From the NCBI RefSeq assembly GCF_005116445.1, contig NZ_SWBQ01000002.1, forward strand, positions 744,001 to 808,000: DNA of 64,000 nt, given 5' to 3'. Within the stretch, counting starts at the first letter, position 1. Each line of letters starts with the position of its first letter. The translations under genes and the position numbers were made by a program. Source of the stretch: Pedobacter frigoris. GTDB taxonomy: Bacteria; Bacteroidota; Bacteroidia; Sphingobacteriales; Sphingobacteriaceae. Below are positions 24,354 through 33,028 of this stretch, one piece after another. The notes under the pieces were generated by a model, which had not been told where the DNA came from, ran no database searches, and saw only the letters and a list, made by a program, of their open reading frames with translations.

Positions 24354-24962
24354 CTATTTTGCTTTTTGTAATTCTTGTACGTACAATACCACTTTCCATC
24401 TTTCATCAGGTGACAACTGAGAGGCATAAGAACCCATCATGTTAACACCATATTTAATGGTATGATAAATCTTTCCTGCTGATAAATCTTTCATCAGGCC
24501 ACCTCTTGACGATTCTTTCAAAGGATCGTGGAATGAAGGAACACCGCTGAATTTTTCAATCTTAACCAAATGGCCCTGACCATCACCCTTTTCACCATGA
24601 CAAGGTCCGCACATAACGATGTAGAGGTGCTTTCCTTTTAATAAATTCGCTTCTGTCAAAGGCATGTTATTTACCAGGTTAACACCTGCTGCTTCAAAAC
24701 CTTCTTTAGTATTTGGATAAATATCATCTTCTACAAATCCAACAGGAGCAGTATTTTTAGGCGGAGTCTGTGCAGTTTGCCCTTTAAAGCTCTTTAACAT
24801 TTCATTTGTAGTTGAAACTGGTTGATCCGGATTAAGTGCAATCGGATCATACATATTCCTTGCGTATTCCAAGCCTGTGCTCTGCTTATCTCTGCATGCT
24901 GAAAATACAACAGCACTTGCAAGGATACAAAATGAGGCTAAAACTACTTTATTCTTATTCAT
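24354..24962 (-). CDS. actE: Alternative complex III subunit ActE, monoheme cytochrome c lipoprotein
   Basis: An upstream ATG exists at 24983, but the start at 24962 gives a clean lipoprotein signal (MNKNKVVLASFCILASAVVF then SAC) and a smaller, more usual overlap with actD (8 bp). The mature part has one heme-binding motif, VMCGPCHGEKGDGQG, and a likely Met ligand in NMMGSYASQL. ActE is the monoheme subunit of alternative complex III and is a candidate electron donor to CuA of the adjacent oxidase. Confidence 0.9.
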   Translation of the reverse strand: MNKNKVVLASFCILASAVVFSACRDKQSTGLEYARNMYDPIALNPDQPVSTTNEMLKSFKGQTAQTPPKNTAPVGFVEDDIYPNTKEGFEAAGVNLVNNMPLTEANLLKGKHLYIVMCGPCHGEKGDGQGHLVKIEKFSGVPSFHDPLKESSRGGLMKDLSAGKIYHTIKYGVNMMGSYASQLSPDERWKVVLYVQELQKAK

Positions 24963-25491
24963 AGCTAATATACTTCCTTTCATTATGCTTTACTTCCAAA
25001 GCACCTGCATCTTTTAATAAACCATCAATTTTACTATGCTCAACATTTTGTTGTGCATCGATAGCAATAATGAACCTGTCATCAGTAGCCCTAAGGTCCA
25101 TCACTCTTGGTGCTCTTCCTGGGAACAAATGTGTAGATGCATAATATGAACCTACCAAACTGAATGCGCAGAACAAAACAGTCAACTCAAACATAATCGG
25201 AATAAAATCCGGAAGTGCCAGAGCCGGCTTACCACCAATATTGTGTTTCCAATCTACTACCGAGGTCAGATAGATCAGTGCAAATGCAGATGCCGTTCCG
25301 GTTATTCCGCAGAAAAATGCGAGTATATCTAACCTGGATCTTTTAATCCCTAATTTAGCTTCGATGCCGTGAATAGGCATTGGCGTATAAACATCATAAA
25401 TCTTAATGTTATTTTCCTGCAACTTATCAATGCCATGCATCAATTCATCAGGATCACCAAAACTGCCTAAAATATATTTGATATTACTCAT
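24955..25491 (-). CDS. actD: Alternative complex III subunit ActD (DUF3341)
   Basis: A 178-residue protein: a soluble N-terminal domain beginning YILGSFGDPDELMHGIDKLQ, two membrane helices (about 57-79 and 98-122), then a C-terminal domain including LFPGRAPRVMDLRATDDRF. This matches DUF3341/ActD. It starts 2 nt after the actC stop and overlaps actE by 8 bp, so translation is probably coupled. No cofactor motif is present, as in the family. Confidence 0.93.
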   Translation of the reverse strand: MSNIKYILGSFGDPDELMHGIDKLQENNIKIYDVYTPMPIHGIEAKLGIKRSRLDILAFFCGITGTASAFALIYLTSVVDWKHNIGGKPALALPDFIPIMFELTVLFCAFSLVGSYYASTHLFPGRAPRVMDLRATDDRFIIAIDAQQNVEHSKIDGLLKDAGALEVKHNERKYISYE

Positions 25492-25493
25492 TG

Positions 25494-26966
25494 TTATATT
25501 TTTGCGTATTCTTCTTGTTTAACACTATCAAATTTCTCTAAAGACTCAACGTATTCTGCTACTTGTTCTTTATCCAAATGACCTTCTTTAATCTGCTCTA
25601 ATTTAGCTTTCTCACTGGCGCTCTTCAAAATCATCTTCACCTCAGCTATCGCAATTGAAGGTAATACCCTCAGGAACAACAGGAATAAAGTAAAGAACAC
25701 TCCGATCGACCCAACAAACACACTCACGTCAACCCATGTCGGATAGAACATCGCCCAGCTCGAAGGAATATAATCACGGTGCAATGAAGTTACAATGATT
25801 ACAAAACGCTCAAACCACATACCTATGTTTACTACAATAGATAAGATCCAGGTAGCTGGAATATTGGTACGGATCTTTTTAAACCATAGCAACTGAGGAG
25901 AAATTACGTTACAAGTCATCATCATCCAGTATGCCCACCAGTAAGGACCAGTCGAACGGTTGATGAATGCATATTGCTCATATTCAGAACCTGAATACCA
26001 TGCAATAAAGAACTCTGTCAAATAAGCCACACCTACAATAGATCCCGTCAGAATGATGATCTTATTCATCGATTCAATGTGGAACATGGTGATGTAGTTC
26101 TCTAATCCCAATACTTTACGCGCTACCAATAATAAGGTCAATACCATCGCAAATCCTGAGAAGATTGCCCCTGCCACGAAATAAGGAGGGAAGATCGTTG
26201 TATGCCATCCCGGAATTACCGAGGTAGCAAAGTCCATGGATACAATCGTGTGTACGGAAAGTACAAGTGGAGTTGAAATACCAGCTAAGATCAAGGAAAC
26301 CGCCTCAAAACGCTGCCATGTTTTTACGTTACCATTCCATCCGAATGAGAAAATTGAATAAATTTTACGTCTTACACCTGTTGCACGGTCACGGATAGTT
26401 GCGATATCAGGCAATAGACCTGTATACCAGAATAACAATGATACCGAGAAGTAAGTAGAGATCGCAAACATATCCCAAACCAATGGCGAGTTAAAGTTAA
26501 CCCATAGTGATCCGAATTGATTTGGTAAAGGAAGTACCCAATAAGCTAACCAAGGTCTGCCCATGTGGGATACTACATATGTTGCCGCACAAATAACGGC
26601 GAAAATTGTCATTGCCTCTGCAGAACGGTTGATGGAGTTCCGCCAATTCTGACGGAAAAGTAATAGTACCGCAGAGATTAGTGTTCCTGCGTGACCGATA
26701 CCTACCCACCATACGAAACCGGTGATATCCCATGCCCAGCCTACTGTTTTATTCAAACCCCATGCTCCGATACCAAACCAGAAGGTGTAACCTACAGCTA
26801 CTACCCAAAGTGTGGCACCACAAAGTGAAAGTATAAATCCTATCCACCATGCCCTGTTAGGCTTATTTTCTACTGGCATCAAAATATCATCCGTAATTTT
26901 TGCATACGTGATATCCTGTCCGGTAATTAATGGTTCTCTTAATATTGATTCGTTATGTCCTGACAT
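25494..26966 (-). CDS. actC: Alternative complex III subunit ActC (NrfD-like)
   Basis: A 490-residue polytopic protein of the NrfD/PsrC family with about ten helices. Segments include GFVWWVGIGHAGTLISAVLL (quinol-site region with conserved His), RSAEAMTIFAVICAATYVV, GWHTTIFPPYFVAGAIFSG and MWFERFVIIVTSLHRDYIPS. ActC carries the menaquinol oxidation site of alternative complex III next to the ActB [3Fe-4S] cluster. It follows actB by 32 bp. The last 60 residues are a charged cytoplasmic tail. Confidence 0.95.
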   Translation of the reverse strand: MSGHNESILREPLITGQDITYAKITDDILMPVENKPNRAWWIGFILSLCGATLWVVAVGYTFWFGIGAWGLNKTVGWAWDITGFVWWVGIGHAGTLISAVLLLFRQNWRNSINRSAEAMTIFAVICAATYVVSHMGRPWLAYWVLPLPNQFGSLWVNFNSPLVWDMFAISTYFSVSLLFWYTGLLPDIATIRDRATGVRRKIYSIFSFGWNGNVKTWQRFEAVSLILAGISTPLVLSVHTIVSMDFATSVIPGWHTTIFPPYFVAGAIFSGFAMVLTLLLVARKVLGLENYITMFHIESMNKIIILTGSIVGVAYLTEFFIAWYSGSEYEQYAFINRSTGPYWWAYWMMMTCNVISPQLLWFKKIRTNIPATWILSIVVNIGMWFERFVIIVTSLHRDYIPSSWAMFYPTWVDVSVFVGSIGVFFTLFLLFLRVLPSIAIAEVKMILKSASEKAKLEQIKEGHLDKEQVAEYVESLEKFDSVKQEEYAKI

Positions 26967-26998
26967 AATTTATGTTCTTTTAATATCAGCTTACGCTC

Positions 26999-29900
26999 TT
27001 ACGCTTGTACTGTTGTATCTGTATTTCTAATTTTTGTCATATAACCTATACCCGGTTGTACGTTGATCTCTTCCAAAACATAGTAAATACGCTCACTACG
27101 CAATGCTTTAGATACTTCTGAGTTAGGATCGTTGCCGTCACCAAATATGATTGCATTTGCGGAACAAGCTTGTTGACAAGCCATTTTGATATCGCCATCT
27201 TTCAACGGACGCTTTTCAATCTTAGCCTGCAGTTTACCTGCCTGAATACGTTGGATACACATTGAGCATTTCTCCATAACCCCTCTTGAACGCGTAGTTA
27301 CATCAGGGTTCAATACCAGCTGAGTGAACTCATTGTTCAGGTAGTTGTCAAAGCGTGAATCATTCCAGTAGTTAAACCAGTTGAAACGACGTACTTTATA
27401 TGGACAGTTATTCGCGCAGTAACGTGTACCTACGCAACGGTTGTAAGCCATATGGTTCAAACCATCTGACGAGTGTACTGTCGCCAATACCGGACATACA
27501 GTCTCGCAAGGTGCGTGATCACAGTGCTGACAAAGCATCGGCTGGTGAACTACAGAAACATTATTCATCTTATCTTCTGTAAGATCCGCAATTTCCTTCT
27601 CTTTAGTTACCGAATTGATACCATTGCTGTGTCCGTGTGCACCATGAGCTGCATGATCATCATGACCATCATTCTCCTGGTTGAAGCTGTAGTAACGATC
27701 GATACGGATCCAGTGCATTTCTCTGCGCTTACGTACTTCTTCTTTACCTACAACAGGAATGTTGTTCTCTACGTTACAAGCTACAATACAAGACCCACAA
27801 CCAGTACAAGCATTCAAATCGATTGCCATAACCCAGTTGTTACCTGGTTTCTCATATTTATCCCATAGATCGTATGATTTATGTTTACCGTGCTCATTAC
27901 CTGAACCAGTTGCCGGATTTTTTTTGTATTCTGTGAAAGTGGTCTCACGAATGATATTTCTACCTTCAAAAGAGTGGTGAGTTTGCGTTTGAGCAAGTTC
28001 TTCTCTCTTTCCTGTGCCGCTTAACTTAACTGTAGTCGCATATTTAGTGGTGCCGTTTGTAAAGCTTACAAATGGATAAGCGTTCTGACCTACGCCGTCA
28101 CCTGCTTTACCAACCTTAGTACGTCCGTAACCTAAAGCGATTGAAGCTGTACCCTGAGCTTGTCCTGGCTGAATCAGCACTGGCAATTCAATAGTATAAC
28201 CTCTATCATCCTTAACAGAAACTACATCAAATTCTTTGAAACCTAATTTTTCAGCAAACTTAGGCGCAAGTGCGATGTAGTTATCCCATGTTACTTTAGA
28301 AACAGGATCAGGTAATTCCTGAAGGAATGCATTGTTTGCATGTTTACCATCACGCATCGGGATGCTTTCGTAAACCTGCAACTCGATATCTTTAGCTAAT
28401 GCTTTGCTGTTATTTAGGATAGAAGGAATTACAGCTGTAAGTGATAAACCAAATGTATAAGCACCTGCTGGCTTAGCTGTAGCTGCAAAAACTCCTGTTT
28501 GCAATACATCTTTCCACGTTTTACCCAATGCAGGTAAAATTGTTTTCTCCCAGTTGTTACGTACATACTGGTAGTATTCTTTAACCGGTGCATCAGACCA
28601 GATCAATAAACTTTCTTCAGCCTGACGAGAGTTGAATACCGGGTTGATTGTTGGCTGTACGATTGAATAATATCCTTCGTATGCATTTGCATCACCCCAT
28701 GACTCTAAATAGTTGTGGTTGATTGCTATTACATTACATAGTGAAGCAGTTTCATCTTTTCTGTCTGAGAATGAAACTCTCAAACCTACTTTTGCCAATC
28801 CATCAGCAAATGCTTTTGCATTTGGTGCGTCATAACCAGGATTGCTGTCTAAAATGAAAACAGCTGCAACTTCGCCTCTGTTCATTTCATTGATGAACTC
28901 AGCAAACTCAGCATCGTTACCTGCGTAACGCTTGCAAGGATTGTCAAGATCTATTGTAGTACCGTAGCTACCGATTGCAGAGTTGATCGCATTTACCAAA
29001 ATCTGGGTAGATACATCATTTGAACCTGAAACTACTAATGCTTTTCCTTTATTCTGAAGTAACTCTTTAGCTACAAGCTTAAGTGCTTTATCAGCAGTTA
29101 CATTGTTAGGCAATGTTCCGCCAGCCAAAGTATTTCCTGTGATTGCATTATATAAAGTGATCAATGCAGGTCCTTCTTCAGATAACTTAACCGGAACGCG
29201 TGTATCTGCGTTAGTACCCGTTAAGCTCATACCAGCCTCAAACTGGAAGTGACGTGACATTTTTCCTGCTTTCAAAGATTTAGCATCCCTGTTAGATACA
29301 TACTGGGCAGTAAACTCTTCACCGCTGATCCATGTACCCAAAAAGTCTGCACCGAAACTTACGATCAGGTCAGCTTTATCAAAATTATATTTAGGAACTA
29401 CTGCCTTACCAAAACTGTTTTCATTTGCTTTGATGATACCTGTATAAGAAACAGCATCATATTGAACATGTTTAGTATTTGGGTATGCAGTAATAAAATC
29501 AGCAATAACAGCTTTAGAAGATGGGCTGTTTACTGAAGATGAAATAACACGGATTTTCTTTCCTGAAGCCTGGGCTTTATTCAGTTCACCTTTTACAAAC
29601 TCATCAACTTTAGACCAGTTAACCTCTGCTTTATCTAATACAGGAGATTTTAGTTTAGATACATCATATAAATCTAAAACTGAAGCCTGAGTCTGTGCAT
29701 CTGTACCGGAATTGAATACACCTGCATTTGGATTTGGTTCAATCTTAATAGGACGACCTTCTCTGGTTTTAACCAAAACACTCTGACCATTAAAACTTGA
29801 CACATAGTAGTTAGGTATACCAGGAACTACTTCTTCAGGTTTAATTACGTAAGGGATTGATTTATGAAGAGGAGCTGTCTGACAAGCAGCCAGTGTAACT

Positions 29901-30085
29901 GCACCTAACCCAAAGCCTAACGCTTTTAAAAAGTCACGGCGCGGAGTTACTGTACTTAATCCTGCTTCATTTAAAACATCTTCAATTGGAAGGGGCTCAG
30001 CAAATTCGTTCTTGTTGTTTTCAACAAAATCCGGAGTGTTTTTATACTCTTCTAAGCCTTTCCAGTATTTTTTATTGCTTTCCAT
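26999..30085 (-). CDS. actB: Alternative complex III subunit ActB (fused molybdopterin-fold/ferredoxin)
   Basis: A 1028-residue iron-sulfur subunit. A twin-arginine signal (PRRDFLKALGFGLGAVTLAAC, residues 48 to 68) includes a lipobox-like Cys. Residues of about 75-730 match a molybdopterin oxidoreductase fold that in ActB does not bind the cofactor. The C-terminal part is ferredoxin-like with four cluster sets: ACTGCGSCIVACNVENN, CQHCDHAPCETVCP, RCVGTRYCANNCPYKVRR, and CSMCIQR with CQQACSANA. This fits three [4Fe-4S] and one [3Fe-4S] cluster. A His-rich insertion (HDDHAAHGAHGHS) lies in the ferredoxin region. It follows actA by 47 bp. Confidence 0.95.
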   Translation of the reverse strand: MESNKKYWKGLEEYKNTPDFVENNKNEFAEPLPIEDVLNEAGLSTVTPRRDFLKALGFGLGAVTLAACQTAPLHKSIPYVIKPEEVVPGIPNYYVSSFNGQSVLVKTREGRPIKIEPNPNAGVFNSGTDAQTQASVLDLYDVSKLKSPVLDKAEVNWSKVDEFVKGELNKAQASGKKIRVISSSVNSPSSKAVIADFITAYPNTKHVQYDAVSYTGIIKANENSFGKAVVPKYNFDKADLIVSFGADFLGTWISGEEFTAQYVSNRDAKSLKAGKMSRHFQFEAGMSLTGTNADTRVPVKLSEEGPALITLYNAITGNTLAGGTLPNNVTADKALKLVAKELLQNKGKALVVSGSNDVSTQILVNAINSAIGSYGTTIDLDNPCKRYAGNDAEFAEFINEMNRGEVAAVFILDSNPGYDAPNAKAFADGLAKVGLRVSFSDRKDETASLCNVIAINHNYLESWGDANAYEGYYSIVQPTINPVFNSRQAEESLLIWSDAPVKEYYQYVRNNWEKTILPALGKTWKDVLQTGVFAATAKPAGAYTFGLSLTAVIPSILNNSKALAKDIELQVYESIPMRDGKHANNAFLQELPDPVSKVTWDNYIALAPKFAEKLGFKEFDVVSVKDDRGYTIELPVLIQPGQAQGTASIALGYGRTKVGKAGDGVGQNAYPFVSFTNGTTKYATTVKLSGTGKREELAQTQTHHSFEGRNIIRETTFTEYKKNPATGSGNEHGKHKSYDLWDKYEKPGNNWVMAIDLNACTGCGSCIVACNVENNIPVVGKEEVRKRREMHWIRIDRYYSFNQENDGHDDHAAHGAHGHSNGINSVTKEKEIADLTEDKMNNVSVVHQPMLCQHCDHAPCETVCPVLATVHSSDGLNHMAYNRCVGTRYCANNCPYKVRRFNWFNYWNDSRFDNYLNNEFTQLVLNPDVTTRSRGVMEKCSMCIQRIQAGKLQAKIEKRPLKDGDIKMACQQACSANAIIFGDGNDPNSEVSKALRSERIYYVLEEINVQPGIGYMTKIRNTDTTVQA

Positions 30086-30132
30086 TTAAGCTATATTACT
30101 GTTTATCGAACGTTCTTTTTATTAAACTCTAA

Positions 30133-31422
30133 TTAATAGTGGCACTTACCACACTCTAAACCACCCAAAGCAGCCGGCGTAATTTTTTCGCCTTTTTTGA
30201 TTTTCTCATGCGCTTCTATAACCTTATCATAGAATGCATTTCCTTTAACCTCCAGCTTGGTATCTTTGTGACAGTTAACACACCATTTCATGGTCAGTGG
30301 AGAGTACTGATAAATCTCTTCCATCGTATCAACCGGACCGTGACATGCAAAACATACCGGCTCATTTGGCTGTAAACCTTTTTCTTTTCTGATCGCCTCT
30401 TCACCAACTACAACGTGTTGTGAGTGATTGAAATAAGCAAAGTCAGGCAGATTGTGTACACGTACCCACTCCACTGGTTTTTCTTTAGACTTGTCGTAAG
30501 ACATTGTCGCAGGATCATAACCAACAGCATTGTAGATCTTCTGGATTTCAGGAGAGATCTCTCCGTCATATTTCTCCGTAGCCTGTACTGATTTGTGACA
30601 GTTCATACAAACATTCATTGAAGGAATGGTTGAATTCTTAGACTTGAATGCTCCAGTGTGGCAGTACTGACAATCTATCTTGTTTGTACCTGCGTGTAGT
30701 TCGTGTGAGAATTTAATTGGCTGTACCGGCTGATAACCTGTATGAACACCTGTTTCCCACATACCCATCCAACCAAATGAACCTAAGCATACGATTACAC
30801 ACAGTATAAAGAAGAATACAAATTTCTTGTTCTTAAACAAATGCTTGATACCTGTGCTAAATGGCACTTCTTCAGCCAACTCTACGCCTTGTCTCTTCAA
30901 GATCAGACGCTCCAACATTTTGATAGCGCGACCTAATACTACCAATATAACTATTGAAATGATAATGATGGCTGCGATACCAGCAATTGAAAAATCAGAA
31001 ACTTCGTCTGACCCTGCTGCTGCAGATAAAGCCGCATCACCTTCTTTTTTAGGTTCACCCGCTTTAGAGTAAGCGATGATGTTTTTAATCTGATCATCGG
31101 TCAAACGTGGAAACGTAGTCATCTCCGCAGGAGAAAACTTTGCTGCCTCTATTGCCTGCTGATCACCTGACGCAACCAACTCTTTCCAGTTCCTGATCCA
31201 TTTGATCGCAAAAGCTTCATCAAGTTCAGTCAATTTAGGAGTTAATGCAGGACCAGTACTGTTACGATCCAAAGTATGACAAGACCCACAATTATCCTTA
31301 AATAACTTGCGGCCCTCTACTACATCTTGTGCCTGTGTTCCAGAAACGATTAAAACAGATAGAGCCGTAAACATGAATGCCGACTTCCAAACTCTTCTAA
31401 CGATCAATGAGATATCCCTCAT
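30133..31422 (-). CDS. actA: Alternative complex III subunit ActA with extra N-terminal cytochrome c domain
   Basis: A 429-residue multiheme protein with six CxxCH motifs, at about residues 45, 251, 272, 357, 381 and 424. The last five form the pentaheme ActA core. The first, in FKDNCGSCHTLDRN, belongs to a fused monoheme cytochrome c domain (about 32-120) after a signal sequence, with a candidate Met ligand near 101. Two membrane helices (about 145-165 and 200-218) separate this domain from the core. It is the first gene of the respiratory operon, with a -7 box about 80 bp upstream. The extra heme may extend electron transfer towards the oxidase. Confidence 0.93.
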   Translation of the reverse strand: MRDISLIVRRVWKSAFMFTALSVLIVSGTQAQDVVEGRKLFKDNCGSCHTLDRNSTGPALTPKLTELDEAFAIKWIRNWKELVASGDQQAIEAAKFSPAEMTTFPRLTDDQIKNIIAYSKAGEPKKEGDAALSAAAGSDEVSDFSIAGIAAIIIISIVILVVLGRAIKMLERLILKRQGVELAEEVPFSTGIKHLFKNKKFVFFFILCVIVCLGSFGWMGMWETGVHTGYQPVQPIKFSHELHAGTNKIDCQYCHTGAFKSKNSTIPSMNVCMNCHKSVQATEKYDGEISPEIQKIYNAVGYDPATMSYDKSKEKPVEWVRVHNLPDFAYFNHSQHVVVGEEAIRKEKGLQPNEPVCFACHGPVDTMEEIYQYSPLTMKWCVNCHKDTKLEVKGNAFYDKVIEAHEKIKKGEKITPAALGGLECGKCHY

Positions 31423-31503
31423 AATGAGTATTTTATGCTATTTTTTAAAAAACTTATAAAACGTATTTGATGTTTAAACTTAGGTTCTCCACCAAAACGT
31501 CCA

Positions 31504-31511
31504 CAAAAGTA
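31504..31511 (-). promoter_or_regulatory. Candidate -7 box TACTTTTG for the actA operon
   Basis: An exact TAnnTTTG match lies 81 nt upstream of the actA start on the minus strand, with TTTG (-33-like) about 22 nt further upstream. It is the best promoter candidate for the whole ACIII-oxidase operon and implies a leader of about 75 nt. Confidence 0.5.
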
Positions 31512-31601
31512 AAATTTATTAACTTACCAATGACAAATAAATGACAGTAAATACAATTTATAATCAATCTAAATAGTTCGTTTTTTATGCTTTAAACGAA
31601 G

Positions 31602-31634
31602 AAAATCAGCAATTTTTAAAAAACTGCTGATCTT
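31602..31634 (-). terminator. Weak terminator after the deoxyhypusine synthase-like gene
   Basis: ATCAGCA / TGCTGAT arms flank a T/A-rich loop and on the minus strand are followed by TTTTCTTCG. The stem is short (7 bp) and the T-tract interrupted. The rest of the 252-bp gap between actA and this gene shows only the actA promoter candidate. Confidence 0.4.
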
Positions 31635-31674
31635 TTATTTGTCTCCCAATTTCGGTAAGACTTGTTTATTTAAA

Positions 31675-32655
31675 TTACATTTTTAGGATCCATGCAAAGA
31701 TCAGAGGAGCGACAATTGTCGCATCAGATTCTACTATGAATTTCGGTGTATGTATGTCTAATTTACCCCAGGTAATCTTCTCGTTAGGCACTGCACCTGA
31801 GTAAGATCCGTAAGAAGTAGTCGAATCTGAGATCTGACAGAAATAGCTCCAGAAAGGAATGTTTTCCATTTCCATATCCTGGTAAAGCATCGGCACTACA
31901 CAAATAGGAAAATCTCCTGCGATACCTCCTCCAATCTGGAAAAAGCCGATTCCTTTGCCTTCACTATTGGCGATATACCAATCTGCCAGCCAGCCCATGT
32001 ACTCAATACCGCTTTTCATCGTGGTTGCTTTCAGTTCAGATTTCATCACGTAGGAAGCAAAGATATTGCCCATAGTAGAATCTTCCCATCCCGGCACTAC
32101 GATTGGCAGGTTCTTTTCTGCCGCAGCCAGCATCCATGAGTTCTTAGGGTCGATTTCGTAATATTGTTCCAGATCACCGCTCAGCAACATTTTGTACATG
32201 AATTCATGAGGAAAATAACGCTCGCCGGCATTATCTGCATCTTTCCAGATTTTATGGATATGCTTTTGCAACCTGCGGAAAGCCTCTTCCTCAGGAATAC
32301 AGGTATCGGTAACGCGGTTATAATGATTTTCCAGCAAATCCCACTCGTCCTGAGGACTCAGGTCACGGTAGTTAGGCACTCTTTTATAATGTGAATGCGC
32401 AACAAGATTCATGATATCTTCTTCCAGGTTTGCACCGGTACATGAAATGATGGCTACTTTATCCTGACGGATCATCTCTGCCAATGAAATACCCAGCTCT
32501 GCGGTACTCATCGCACCGGCAAGTGTGATCATCATTTTACCACCTTCATCTAAATGTGTTTCATATCCTTTGGCCGCATCCATCATTGCCGCAGCATTAA
32601 AATGGAGATAATTGCGCTCCATGAATTGAGATATAGGTCCTCTTGTTGTACTCAT
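31675..32655 (-). CDS. Deoxyhypusine synthase-family protein
   Basis: A 326-residue protein of the deoxyhypusine synthase fold. NAD-binding segments include MITLAGAMSTAELGISLAEM and IISCTGANLEEDI. The region GSYSGAVPNEKITWGKLD carries the WGK lysine that forms the enzyme-imine intermediate in the family. Bacteria have no eIF5A to modify, and bacterial homologues are thought to act on polyamines (homospermidine synthase-like) or unknown acceptors. It has its own -7 box (minus strand, 32684-32691, TATTTTTG). Substrate assignment is open; the fold and catalytic Lys are clear. Confidence 0.85.
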   Translation of the reverse strand: MSTTRGPISQFMERNYLHFNAAAMMDAAKGYETHLDEGGKMMITLAGAMSTAELGISLAEMIRQDKVAIISCTGANLEEDIMNLVAHSHYKRVPNYRDLSPQDEWDLLENHYNRVTDTCIPEEEAFRRLQKHIHKIWKDADNAGERYFPHEFMYKMLLSGDLEQYYEIDPKNSWMLAAAEKNLPIVVPGWEDSTMGNIFASYVMKSELKATTMKSGIEYMGWLADWYIANSEGKGIGFFQIGGGIAGDFPICVVPMLYQDMEMENIPFWSYFCQISDSTTSYGSYSGAVPNEKITWGKLDIHTPKFIVESDATIVAPLIFAWILKM

Positions 32656-32683
32656 CTTAATCTATATTTTTATTGCTTTGCCG

Positions 32684-32691
32684 CAAAAATA
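32684..32691 (-). promoter_or_regulatory. -7 box TATTTTTG for the deoxyhypusine synthase-like gene
   Basis: An exact TAnnTTTG match on the minus strand, followed by GCGGC, 28 nt upstream of the ATG at 32655. Confidence 0.5.
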
Positions 32692-32808
32692 GCTATTTAA
32701 TTAGAGCTTCCATAAAAAGAATAGGGCTAACACCTAATTACAACATCAGTAATCATGAGAATCCTGGAATATATTTGAATACGGATTTGTGCTAACCTAC
32801 CTTAAGGT

Positions 32809-32882
32809 GAGTGCACCATGACTGCACCATGAGTGCAGGGTGAGTGCACCTTTTACTAGAAAAAAGGTGCACTTACCCTGCA
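32809..32882. repeat. Four 11-bp tandem repeats plus a 21-bp hairpin
   Basis: Four contiguous 11-mers run from 32809 to 32852: GAGTGCACCAT, GACTGCACCAT, GAGTGCAGGGT, GAGTGCACCTT. The last two units (32834-32854) pair with 32862-32882 across a 7-nt loop as a 21-bp stem with one G-T wobble. A diverged copy (GCTCACACATGCACCTT) occurs near 32902-32918. The array sits in the 373-bp gap between the divergent deoxyhypusine synthase-like and outer-membrane barrel genes. The other parts of this gap show nothing beyond one -7 box. Confidence 0.85.
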
Positions 32883-33028
32883 TTTATTATATTCTCAATA
32901 TGCTCACACATGCACCTTGATCCAAGCCAGACATAAACTATCTGGTATGAAATCAGTAATTACTCAATTAATGGCCTTAAACTTGCTTGGCTGAACGAAT
33001 AACTAAAACTTTCTGCTATTTTAGGCCT

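Noticed and set aside
26999..30085. ActB as an active molybdenum oxidoreductase
   Set aside because: Its position in the act operon and known ActB features indicate the molybdopterin fold is vestigial; the iron-sulfur part is the working portion.
32809..32882. CRISPR-like array
   Set aside because: The units are contiguous 11-mers with no spacers and no cas genes adjoin.
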